Source of the DNA: Leptofilum sp050292445
Lineage (GTDB): Bacteria > Chloroflexota > Anaerolineae > Promineifilales > Promineifilaceae
Assembly: GCA_050292445.1 (NCBI GenBank)
Contig: JBNKLQ010000018.1
Span: 1-38,220 of the forward strand
Direction of reading: 5' to 3'
Length of the DNA: 38,220 bases
Under the pieces are notes generated by a model, which was not told the DNA's origin, searched no databases, and saw only the letters and a list, made by a program, of their open reading frames with translations. A program made the position numbers and the translations under genes. Position 1 is the stretch's first letter, and the number at the start of each line of letters is the position of its first letter. Below, piece after piece: positions 7,747-15,136 of this stretch.

Positions 7747-9318
7747 CTAAATAATCCGGCGGCGCACGCTGGAGCTGATGTAGTCCAGCAATGAAACCAC
7801 AATGGCGATGGCCAACATCATGACGCTGGCCTCGCGGTAGCGCAGCAGGCGAATGCTTTGGCTGAGCAAAAAGCCAATGCCACCGCCGCCCACAAAGCCA
7901 ATAATGGTGGACATGCGTACGTTGATGTCCCAACGGTACAGGGTGTAAGCAATGTAGGGCGGCACGATTTGGGGAATGACGGCAAACACAATCATTTGCA
8001 GCCGATTGGCTCCGGTAGCCGTGATCGCTTCGATGGGGCCGTCGTCGATGCCTTCGATTTGTTCGGAGAAAAGCTTGCCCAGGGCGGCAATGGTATGCAA
8101 TGTCAGAGCCATGACGCCAGCAAACGGCCCCAACCCCACCCAGACCACAAATACAATGGCCATGATGAGCGGCTCGATGGAGCGCAGGGTGTTGAAGATG
8201 CCGCGCGCGATGGTGTAGATGACAAAACCGATGCCAAACGGCCGTTTCGGGGCAACGAAGAACGAACCAACCGTGGTAAGTACACTCAACACCAGTGCCG
8301 GATAGAGCGTCCAGTTGGCAGGATTATCAAACTGATAGAGCCAATTTAGAATGGTGCCAATGCCGTAAACTACAACGGCCGTTCCCAAAAAGGTGCAAAC
8401 GGCCGTGACCAATCGGGCCGGGGGGCCGCTGAGCCGCAGCACCGCTTCCTGTCCATAACGACTGCCCAGCAGCATGGCCACACCTGCCCCTAAAACGGCC
8501 GTCAACGCAGGCAATACCAAACTGAGCATATCGCCCATGATCTTGAAGAAGTTGCCCACGAAGCTGAAGTTCACCGTCATAGGACCCAAACCAAATGCCG
8601 AAGATTGTAGAAAATTAGCCAATGAGACGCCGCCCACTTGTCCCAGGGCAGAGAGGAGCGCCAGGGCAAACAATGTCAGCAAAATAATGAGCACCAGTTC
8701 ACCGAGGGCAACGGCCGTTTCTCCTGACGAGCGCTTCTTATCAGTCACAATTGGCGGGCCAAAGCGCAGCAGTAGCCAACTAGCCACCACCGTCGCCGTA
8801 AAAATGCCCAGCGTCAGGCCCGTTTGGTTACTAAAATTTGCCGCCAGATTAACCATCTGGCGTGCTCCCAGCAGGCCCAGCCCGCCGCCAATGGGTAGCA
8901 GCGCCAGCGCCAGCATAAAGCTGGCCAGCGGCGAGGTTACTTCTAGCATCAAGTTACGAGCCGCCAGGAAGGAAACGGGAACCGCCAATACGGTGCCAAT
9001 TGTGGTGGCCAGCAGCGCCATGAAGATCGTTTCAACGATGAGGTTGAGCGTATTGACCGATGTCTCTGTCAGGTCAAACGACTCGGTTTCTTCCACAAAG
9101 AGAGGATCAATAAGGTCTGGATTAGTAATGTCCGGATCGGCCAGGAAACGAAGCACGCCAATGAGCTGCGATTGGCGATTTTCTGAGCGGAGCCTGCCCA
9201 TGTCAATTTCTGTTACCTGCACGGCAATGGCATAGATTAAAAATAAAATGACAAAGGCGATGAAGGTTTGCAACGCTTGTCTGCCAGGTGATTTTTCTTC
9301 TTGTTTAAGCGACGTCAT
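7747..9318 (-). CDS. phnE: PhnE-type phosphonate/phosphate ABC transporter permease, long form
   Basis: A 523-residue inner-membrane permease, roughly twice the usual PhnE length of about 260-280. The C-terminal 250 residues are the canonical PhnE/MetI core: SIEPLIMAIVFVVWVGLGPF, the ATPase-contact region around GPIEAITATGANRLQ, and the pore region RMSTIIGFVGGGGIGFLLS. The N-terminal half has a first membrane helix (about 18-38), a roughly 60-residue extracytoplasmic stretch, a PhnE-like segment (LATTIGTVLAVPVSFLAARN) and extra helices, so the core is interrupted by added membrane segments. It starts 8 bp after the stop of a paralogous permease, with AGGA upstream of the ATG. The two probably form a heterodimer. 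Five ACGGCCGT palindromes lie within it. Confidence 0.9.
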   Translation of the reverse strand: MTSLKQEEKSPGRQALQTFIAFVILFLIYAIAVQVTEIDMGRLRSENRQSQLIGVLRFLADPDITNPDLIDPLFVEETESFDLTETSVNTLNLIVETIFMALLATTIGTVLAVPVSFLAARNLMLEVTSPLASFMLALALLPIGGGLGLLGARQMVNLAANFSNQTGLTLGIFTATVVASWLLLRFGPPIVTDKKRSSGETAVALGELVLIILLTLFALALLSALGQVGGVSLANFLQSSAFGLGPMTVNFSFVGNFFKIMGDMLSLVLPALTAVLGAGVAMLLGSRYGQEAVLRLSGPPARLVTAVCTFLGTAVVVYGIGTILNWLYQFDNPANWTLYPALVLSVLTTVGSFFVAPKRPFGIGFVIYTIARGIFNTLRSIEPLIMAIVFVVWVGLGPFAGVMALTLHTIAALGKLFSEQIEGIDDGPIEAITATGANRLQMIVFAVIPQIVPPYIAYTLYRWDINVRMSTIIGFVGGGGIGFLLSQSIRLLRYREASVMMLAIAIVVSLLDYISSSVRRRII

Positions 9319-9326
9319 AGCAAGTC

Positions 9327-10997
9327 CTAAATAATGCGGCTGCGCACTTTGGCGCTGATGTTATCTAACACAACCACAACAATGGCGATGGCAATCACCA
9401 TTACGCTGGCGCGTGTGTAAAGCAGCTGGTTGATATTGCGTTGCAAGACAAAACCAATACCACCGCCACCGACAAACCCGATGATGGTGGACAAGCGCAC
9501 GTTAATGTCCCAGCGATAGAAAATATAGGCGATATAGTGCGGCGTAACTTGGGGCACCACAGCGTACACAATGCGTTGCAACTGGCTGGCCCCGGTCGCG
9601 GTAATCGCCTCAACGGGACCTTCATCAATGTTTTCTACCTCTTCGGAGAACAACTTGCCCAGGTCGGCTACGGAGTGCAGCGTGAGGGCCATGATGCCGG
9701 CAAATGGACCCAGGCCAACCCACACCACAAAAACAAAGCCCATCATGAGTGGCTCTATAGAGCGCGTTGCGTTGAAGATGGTGCGGGTGATGTTGTAAAT
9801 AACCAGACCAACCGGGTAATGGTGTTTGGCCGGTGCACGCAGTGTGAACAAGGCGGCAATCAGGCCAAGAATGAGTCCGGGCAAGAGGAACGCGTTGAGT
9901 TGACCCTGGAAAGTTTCGGGCAGAAATTCACGAATGCCCAGTAAGTTAATCCAGGTCACGCTAAAGGCAATGAGGATGATCAGTACGGCCGTTCCCAACA
10001 ACGTCGTCACAAAATTGAGGATGCGCAGGGTGGTTTCTGGCAACTGCATCGTGAGCCGCTCACCCAAGCGGCTGCCTACCAGATTGGCTGCCAGTGCACC
10101 AACGAACCCTAACATTAGCGGCAGCAGCAAAATGATTAATTCAATAATGACAAAAATAAAATTACCGACAAACCCCAGCGTCTCCAAACTGGCTTGCAGC
10201 GAGGCCAAAAAGGTGCTGTCTGCACTAAGCACTGGGCCTACCAGCAACCGCCCTAGCCAAAAAGCCAGGCCCCCAAAGACGGGTAACAAAATGAGGCCAG
10301 ACATGATGCCGGTTATGGGCGCCTTTACATTTTGCATTAAATTGCGGGCCGCAATGAAGGAAAGGGGAATGGATATCAGGGTACCAATGGTGGAAGCCAT
10401 GAGGGCCATGAGCACCGTTTCAATGATTTTGTCCAGTGCTTCAAACGTTGTGTCGCTTAGCCCCACAATGTGGCGGTCAACCACTTCAACCACTTCCAAG
10501 GTTTGTGGCTCTTCGCTGGCGCGGATGTCGGGCATGGTGAAGGTGGTTTCCATCTGCCCATCGGCGTTTACCTTGAACTCAGCCACGCGGCGGGTGGTTG
10601 TGGCATCAATCGGTCTCCAGGCAATAAGCCCCTCGGCATTGGGCTGAAAACCGCTGCCCGTAATGGTGATGGCGTCCTGGGTGGTGGAGGCACAGTTGGG
10701 CACCATCAACAGCTCGCGCCCTTCAATGGAGACCTGGGAGCCTTTTATTTCTTCCGGGCAAGGCATACGCAAGGAAACGGCCGTACGCCGTGTCTCAGTT
10801 TCGTAAGTAAAGAAGTCTGGCCGGGCAAAACTACGGATCAGACTAACCAGGTTTTCTTGTCGCTGGGGTTCCAATGGCTCTTCCAGATTCACTTTGGTGA
10901 CCTGGAGACCATAGGCATAGAGTAAAAATATGGCGAGGATGATAACGGCCGTTTTCCACCATTGCGGGGAACGGCCGTTTTGGTTTTCATTTTTCAT
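9327..10997 (-). CDS. phnE: PhnE-type ABC transporter permease with an extracytoplasmic domain insert
   Basis: A 556-residue paralogue of the following gene with the same C-terminal core (SIEPLMMGFVFVVWVGLGPF, GPVEAITATGASQLQ, RLSTIIGFVGGGGIGFVL). Between membrane helix 1 (about 14-34) and the PhnE region (about 190 onward) lies an extracytoplasmic insert of about 140 residues. It contains two cysteines (RMPCPEE and MVPNCAST) and an Ig/IPT-like run (AITITGSGFQPNAEGLI), then a TFTMPDIRA segment. Ordinary PhnE permeases lack this. It could contact the binding protein or gate substrate. It is translated 65 bp downstream of phnC. Four ACGGCCGT copies are present, two of them in the first 18 codons. 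Confidence 0.9.
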   Translation of the reverse strand: MKNENQNGRSPQWWKTAVIILAIFLLYAYGLQVTKVNLEEPLEPQRQENLVSLIRSFARPDFFTYETETRRTAVSLRMPCPEEIKGSQVSIEGRELLMVPNCASTTQDAITITGSGFQPNAEGLIAWRPIDATTTRRVAEFKVNADGQMETTFTMPDIRASEEPQTLEVVEVVDRHIVGLSDTTFEALDKIIETVLMALMASTIGTLISIPLSFIAARNLMQNVKAPITGIMSGLILLPVFGGLAFWLGRLLVGPVLSADSTFLASLQASLETLGFVGNFIFVIIELIILLLPLMLGFVGALAANLVGSRLGERLTMQLPETTLRILNFVTTLLGTAVLIILIAFSVTWINLLGIREFLPETFQGQLNAFLLPGLILGLIAALFTLRAPAKHHYPVGLVIYNITRTIFNATRSIEPLMMGFVFVVWVGLGPFAGIMALTLHSVADLGKLFSEEVENIDEGPVEAITATGASQLQRIVYAVVPQVTPHYIAYIFYRWDINVRLSTIIGFVGGGGIGFVLQRNINQLLYTRASVMVIAIAIVVVVLDNISAKVRSRII

Positions 10998-11062
10998 ACA
11001 ACGCTCTTTAAGGTGGTAATGAGTGGTCGGTGGTCAGTATTCAAATAACCATTAACCATTAT

Positions 11063-11815
11063 TTATCCGATTCGCTCGGCTTCACGGCCATAAATCTCAA
11101 TAAATTTCTCGTCGTCAATTTCTTTGGGCGTACCGTCAAAAACCAGCTGCCCTTCATTCAAGGCAATGGCCCGCGTACTATACTGCTGCACCAAGTCTAG
11201 AAAGTGAAGACTGCACAAAACCGTGATTTTGTCTTCCTGATTAATCTGCAACAAATGGCGCATAATGCTGTGGGCCAATGCTGGATCTAAACTAGCAACA
11301 GGTTCATCAGCCAAAATCATCTTAGGTTCTTGCATTAGGGCGCGAGCAATGCCCACGCGCTGTCGCTGCCCACCGCTCAACTCATCGGCCCGGTTTTCTG
11401 CCTTGTCACCGATGCCTACCCGCGCCAGGCTGGCGTGGGCCCGCTTAATATCTTCCTGTGGAAAGCGCCCCAACACGCTGGCGATAGGATTCACATACCC
11501 CAGCCGTCCACTAAGCACGTTAGTCAACACAGATGAGCGATTGACCAGATTGAAATGCTGGAAAATCATGCCGATTTGGCGACGTGCCCGACGCAGCTCT
11601 TCGCCAGATACCTCAGACAATTCAATGCCATTCCACCAAATTTCGCCCGAGGTCGGTTCAATCAAGCGATTGATGCAGCGCAGCAGGGTGCTTTTGCCGG
11701 AACCGCTTAAGCCAATGACGGCAACAAATTCACCATCTGGCACTTCAAAACTAACGTCCTTTAGGGCAACGGTACCATCTTCGTAAACTTTTGTAAGATT
11801 TTTGATTTTTAACAT
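11063..11815 (-). CDS. phnC: PhnC-type phosphonate/phosphate ABC transporter ATPase
   Basis: A 250-residue cytoplasmic ATPase of normal family length. It has Walker A GLSGSGKST (35-43), the Q-loop in MIFQHFNL, signature LSGGQRQR (146-153), Walker B MILADEP with SLDP after it, and the H-loop histidine in CSLHFLD. The closest family is PhnC (phosphonate/phosphite/phosphate import). It lies between phnD and the two phnE genes. There are no C-P lyase genes in the window, so the substrate is not fixed by context. The 150-bp gap to phnD holds two hairpins that could lower its expression relative to the binding protein. Confidence 0.92.
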   Translation of the reverse strand: MLKIKNLTKVYEDGTVALKDVSFEVPDGEFVAVIGLSGSGKSTLLRCINRLIEPTSGEIWWNGIELSEVSGEELRRARRQIGMIFQHFNLVNRSSVLTNVLSGRLGYVNPIASVLGRFPQEDIKRAHASLARVGIGDKAENRADELSGGQRQRVGIARALMQEPKMILADEPVASLDPALAHSIMRHLLQINQEDKITVLCSLHFLDLVQQYSTRAIALNEGQLVFDGTPKEIDDEKFIEIYGREAERIG

Positions 11816-11825
11816 GAGAAAGAGA

Positions 11826-11880
11826 CCCTAAGGGTTTGTTTTACTGAATTATGTACCCAAAGGGCAGAAAACCCTTAGGG
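11826..11880. repeat. 12-bp inverted repeat in the phnC leader
   Basis: CCCTAAGGGTTT (11826-11837) and AAACCCTTAGGG (11869-11880) are perfect complements around a 31-bp centre. The element lies 10 bp upstream of the phnC start. CCCTAAGGG is itself nearly palindromic. It could be a dispersed repeat or an RNA hairpin limiting phnC translation. Confidence 0.5.
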
Positions 11881-11912
11881 CCTGGAGCAAGGAACACGAG
11901 TGAATAAATGAA

Positions 11913-11946
11913 GAAGCCGGACGAACAATGCTGCCCGCCCGGCTTC
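11913..11946 (-). terminator. Candidate terminator/attenuator after phnD
   Basis: GAAGCCGG (11913-11920) pairs with CCGGCTTC (11939-11946), with a GC-rich interior. It is followed on the minus strand by the T-rich TTCATTTATT. It begins 22 bp past the phnD stop. A leaky terminator here would leave the binding protein more abundant than the transporter, which is a common arrangement. Confidence 0.5.
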
Positions 11947-11967
11947 ATTTAGAAGCTTATATTTTGC

Positions 11968-13158
11968 TTATCCGCCGAGAATGTCTTCTTCGGTGATGCC
12001 GAGTGAATCCATGGCAGAGCGTACCGGATCATAGAAACTATCGGTGACGGCTTCCAACCCTGTCCAGTTATAGAACTCTTCAGAGCAGATGGATTGGGCA
12101 CATTCTTCCGATGCGGTGAAATCAATCAGTGCATCAACGATCTGGTTAGCCGTGTTTAGCGGAAACTCAGGGCCAAAGGAAATTGTATCATTAGGAATTT
12201 GAGCCGTAATGCCCAGAATCCGAGTGTTTCCAAAGATGTCAGGTGCTGTATCCGTAACGGAGGAACGAGCATCCAAAATGCGGTAACCACCTTCGTCTGG
12301 TCCACCAGAAACAAAGGTCCGGCCTTCTTCTGTGCGAACCGGATCTTCGTCAGCTTCGCGCCAGATTTCTGGATCATCAACGCCGTAGGTCCAGCTGCGC
12401 TCATAGTTGGGCAGCAACGGGGGGCTGAAAAATGCTGTACCGAAGTCGCAATCACCATTGTTCACACCGAGCATAGAGCCATTATGGCCCCCAGCTTCGG
12501 TAATTTCACCAGGTTCAATGCCCAAAGTGGCAAATTCGGCGCTGGGATAGAGATAGCCAGAAGTGGAGCCGAAGTCAGGAATACACCAGGTTGCGCCTGC
12601 CAAATCCTCTAATGATTCGGCTGGGCTGTCTGCTGGTACAACATATTGCGCGGCATACCAGGAGAGACCAAAGCGAACGGCCGCACCACCCACAGTTACA
12701 CCACAGCGATTGTTGGCCAAAACATAGCCTTGTGCAGGAATGAAACCGATTGTGTCATCGGGGGAGGCGCACATTTCTTCAATAGTAGCTGCGTAGCTGG
12801 TGGGGACGCTGACTTCAAAGTTCAAGCCCGTTGCTTCATTGAGAGCAGTTGCCAAAATTTCACCACCGGAAATGATCTGGTCAACATCAACCGAAGGCAC
12901 AAACAACACCTTGATTGGGCGTTCTTCCGAACCAAGTGCCGCTTCTTCAGCCATCACTTCTTCTACGACAGTTTCGGTAACAACGCGGGTGACCTCAACG
13001 GGGACTTCTACTTCTACTTCCGTTTCTACAGGGACTTCGACTTCTTCTGTCACAACACGGGTAACTTCAACAGTTTCTGTCTGGGGTGTACAGGCTGCAA
13101 TAACGAAAAGCAGCGAAGATACAGCAACGAAAAGCCTAAACAAATGTCGTGTTTTCAT
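11968..13158 (-). CDS. phnD: PhnD-type phosphonate/phosphate-binding lipoprotein
   Basis: A 396-residue substrate-binding lipoprotein. The signal peptide ends in lipobox VIAAC (Cys23). A Val/Glu/Thr-rich spacer (about 28-70) repeats TRVVTE and EVEVPVE. The PhnD-like domain begins IKVLFVPSVD and continues with SVPTSYAATIEEM, DTIGFIPAQGYVLA and DLAGATWCIPD. It should deliver a phosphorus oxyanion or phosphonate to the PhnC/PhnE transporter. The start is firm: AAGGAGGAAACG directly precedes the ATG at 13156-13158, so the 12 extra codons available upstream are not used. A good promoter lies about 90 bp upstream. No ACGGCCGT copy is present. Confidence 0.92.
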   Translation of the reverse strand: MKTRHLFRLFVAVSSLLFVIAACTPQTETVEVTRVVTEEVEVPVETEVEVEVPVEVTRVVTETVVEEVMAEEAALGSEERPIKVLFVPSVDVDQIISGGEILATALNEATGLNFEVSVPTSYAATIEEMCASPDDTIGFIPAQGYVLANNRCGVTVGGAAVRFGLSWYAAQYVVPADSPAESLEDLAGATWCIPDFGSTSGYLYPSAEFATLGIEPGEITEAGGHNGSMLGVNNGDCDFGTAFFSPPLLPNYERSWTYGVDDPEIWREADEDPVRTEEGRTFVSGGPDEGGYRILDARSSVTDTAPDIFGNTRILGITAQIPNDTISFGPEFPLNTANQIVDALIDFTASEECAQSICSEEFYNWTGLEAVTDSFYDPVRSAMDSLGITEEDILGG

Positions 13159-13245
13159 CGTTTCCTCCTTCGAAAAACACAAGGGAATGCCCAAGGTTTT
13201 GTTAAAAGATGTAACCTTGAGCGAAATGACGGTAAATACTAGGAA

Positions 13246-13273
13246 ATTATATCATGGGGCGAAAGGGTGACAA
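13246..13273 (-). promoter_or_regulatory. Sigma70-type promoter of the phn operon
   Basis: On the minus strand TTGTCA (13268-13273) is separated by 16 bp from a perfect TATAAT (13246-13251). It lies about 90 bp upstream of the phnD start and just after the terminator of the sugar-transport operon. Confidence 0.7.
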
Positions 13274-13300
13274 ATGAGTATATTTTAGCGGGATAAAAAA

Positions 13301-13327
13301 GGGCAGAATGAAATATCCATTCTGCCC
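13301..13327 (-). terminator. Rho-independent terminator of the sugar ABC operon
   Basis: A perfect 10-bp stem (GGGCAGAATG at 13301-13310 and CATTCTGCCC at 13318-13327) with a 7-nt loop, followed on the minus strand by TTTTTTATCC. It lies 54 bp past the stop of the binding-protein gene. Confidence 0.88.
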
Positions 13328-13343
13328 CAGTGTTGCAAAGTTA

Positions 13344-13365
13344 GCGGGAAACGGCCGTTTCCCGC
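13344..13365. repeat. 22-bp perfect palindrome centred on ACGGCCGT
   Basis: The ACGGCCGT at 13351-13358 is extended symmetrically to 22 bp with 11-bp arms GCGGGAAACGG and CCGTTTCCCGC. It lies between the sugar binding-protein stop and its T-run terminator. It is one of only three intergenic copies of this palindrome in the window. Confidence 0.7.
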
Positions 13366-13380
13366 CAAAACTCTACTTAC

Positions 13381-14976
13381 TTAATTACCAATTTCTTCTA
13401 GCAGTTCTTCTTGCAGTTCATTGGCCCGTTCAGTCAGATCATCCAATGTGGCCTGAATGTCTGCACCTTGAATCATGGCATTGTACGCCTCTTGAGCAGC
13501 ATCACGTACCGACTGGTAAGAGATCAACTGCGGCTCAAACGCGCCATATTGCAGCAAGTCCAAAGCCTGGGCGTAAACTGGATTCTCGGCGTTGTAGTCG
13601 CCCAAGAATTCGACCGTGCCAGAGTTGGTGGGGAAGTAATTGCTGGCTTCAACCCACCGTGCCTGAACCTCAGGTGTCGTGAACCACTTCACGAAGTCCC
13701 AAGCAGCCAACTGCTGTTCTGGCGTCGTCTTGACAATCATTACATCGCCACCATAGACGTTCATCACTGGGTCAGCCGTGGTGTGCGGAATAGCGGCAAC
13801 AGCATATTCATCCGGTTCTGTACCAGCTTCTTCAGCAACAGTGTTGAAGTCGCCTACGTAGAACGGGATACCAGAGCTGGAACCTTGAGAAAACAGGGCA
13901 TTGCGGGAAGCTACTTCAGGGTTGGGGAAGCCATCAAAGAAGTAGGCACAAACCAAACCGTCTTCACCTGGTGTGGCTAGTTCAACCAGCATTTCCATAG
14001 CCTGAACGGTAGCGTCATTATTGTAGACGTATTCCGTACCATCTTCATTCAAGATGGCACCACCAAAGGCAAACGTCCAGGCAGCAACTGCTGAAGCATC
14101 GTCACGCAAAACGTAGCCACCGACGCCGCTTTCGCTGGCAGCAGCAGCAGCACAAGACATTTCTACAAACTCTTCAGGCGTAGCTGGGGGTGCATCGTAA
14201 CCTAGCTCTTCCAGGTACGTTTTGTTGTAATGCAGCAGCTCGATGGAGCGGTTGGGCGGGAAGCCTAAGCGCTGATTGTCAAAAGCAACGTGGATGCTCT
14301 GGTTAAAGAAGCCCTGGTAGAAAGCTTGCTGTTCTTCTTCACTCAGGCCCCAATGCGGATCGTTCAGGTAATCGTTCAGGTCAACCAGCGTGTCGTTCAG
14401 CTGATAGAAAGCCTGGTCGTTCTGGTAACCTACAACCAATGCGGCCGGAACTTCACCAGAAGCAACGCTGGCGTTAACGGCGTCGCGGATGTCATTGTAG
14501 CCACCCTGGTTCAGAGGCTCCAAGGTGATACCGCATTCGTTTGTCTCATTGTAATCATTGATCATCTCAATCATCATCTCTTCACGGCTACCGCTGTGAT
14601 TATGCCACCACACAACCGTTTGACCACGGGGGTCTACACCAGCCAAGGGACCATCAGTAGCTGGGGCACATGGTTCCATCTCTTCCATGGCCTCATCTAC
14701 AGCCTCTTCGGCATCGTCCATGGCCTCATCTACAGCCTCTTCGGCATCGTCCATGGCCTCGTCTACAGCCTCTTCGGCATCGTCCATGGCCTCGTCTACA
14801 GCTTCTTCTACATCGTCCATAGCTTCTTCTGCTTGGTCGGCTACGTCTGCGGCCGTATCTTCTACTGTGTCTACTGCATCTTCAACGGCGTCTTCTGTGC
14901 CGCCACCACAGGCAACCAGGAACATGGGCACAATTAAGGCCAAAAGCATGAACCATTTAACATATTTTTTAGACAT
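13381..14976 (-). CDS. Family 1 extracellular solute-binding lipoprotein (sugar-type) with acidic repeat spacer
   Basis: A 531-residue lipoprotein with lipobox FLVAC (Cys23). Residues 27-101 are an Asp/Glu/Ala-rich spacer with an 11-residue repeat (EAVDEAMDDAE) in about four near-identical copies, likely a long helix or coiled coil. From about residue 118 (QTVVWWHNHSG) follows a MalE-like solute-binding domain (IELLHYNKTYLEELGYDAPP, AAWTFAFGGAILNEDG, YGGDVMIVKTTPEQQ, AAWDFVKWFT). It should bind an oligosaccharide or related solute for the two permeases encoded upstream. No ATPase gene is adjacent, so a shared MsmK-type ATPase is likely. AGGAGAAG lies upstream of the ATG at 14974-14976. Confidence 0.92.
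   Translation of the reverse strand: MSKKYVKWFMLLALIVPMFLVACGGGTEDAVEDAVDTVEDTAADVADQAEEAMDDVEEAVDEAMDDAEEAVDEAMDDAEEAVDEAMDDAEEAVDEAMEEMEPCAPATDGPLAGVDPRGQTVVWWHNHSGSREEMMIEMINDYNETNECGITLEPLNQGGYNDIRDAVNASVASGEVPAALVVGYQNDQAFYQLNDTLVDLNDYLNDPHWGLSEEEQQAFYQGFFNQSIHVAFDNQRLGFPPNRSIELLHYNKTYLEELGYDAPPATPEEFVEMSCAAAAASESGVGGYVLRDDASAVAAWTFAFGGAILNEDGTEYVYNNDATVQAMEMLVELATPGEDGLVCAYFFDGFPNPEVASRNALFSQGSSSGIPFYVGDFNTVAEEAGTEPDEYAVAAIPHTTADPVMNVYGGDVMIVKTTPEQQLAAWDFVKWFTTPEVQARWVEASNYFPTNSGTVEFLGDYNAENPVYAQALDLLQYGAFEPQLISYQSVRDAAQEAYNAMIQGADIQATLDDLTERANELQEELLEEIGN
14684..14815. repeat. 33-bp in-frame tandem repeat, four units
   Basis: Units begin at 14684, 14717, 14750 and 14783, each opening with TCCATGGCCTC. 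The first three differ by a single silent change (CTCATC or CTCGTC). The fourth is slightly diverged and a degenerate fifth follows. Being a multiple of three, unit gain or loss keeps the protein frame. They encode the acidic spacer of the solute-binding lipoprotein. Confidence 0.9.
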
Positions 14977-15084
14977 TTGTCTTCTCCTCGAAACTAAATT
15001 TTTTAAAAACTAATTACAGATTATTGAACTTTATTATCTGCAATCATTGACGAATTTATTAGGTATTACTCTACTGTCGATGGC

Positions 15085-15096
15085 ATCACCTCCTTA
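15085..15096 (-). other. Orphan full-length Shine-Dalgarno in the binding-protein leader
   Basis: TAAGGAGGTGAT on the minus strand is a near-complete match to the 16S rRNA anti-Shine-Dalgarno. No start codon lies at workable spacing: the only ATG overlaps the site and opens a six-codon frame. It lies about 40 bp past the upstream permease stop and about 110 bp before the binding-protein start. It may be a ribosome standby site, a leader-peptide signal or a relic. Confidence 0.5.
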
Positions 15097-15136
15097 AATA
15101 TTTGAAAACTTCAAGCAATAATTTTTGCTGTACTGA

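Noticed and set aside
7637..7933. Upstream extension of the phosphatase reading frame (about 100 codons)
   Set aside because: It runs through the palindromic repeat and into the permease gene. The peptide is the typical translation of that repeat, and a good ribosome binding site supports the ATG at 7636.
13381..14976. Plus-strand frames opposite the acidic repeat (14290-15013) as genes
   Set aside because: They are shadows of the strongly biased repeat codons, with low-complexity Ser/Ala or hydrophobic translations and no ribosome binding site.
15085..15096. Six-codon leader ORF beginning at the ATG inside the orphan Shine-Dalgarno
   Set aside because: The ATG overlaps the Shine-Dalgarno itself, so spacing is unworkable.
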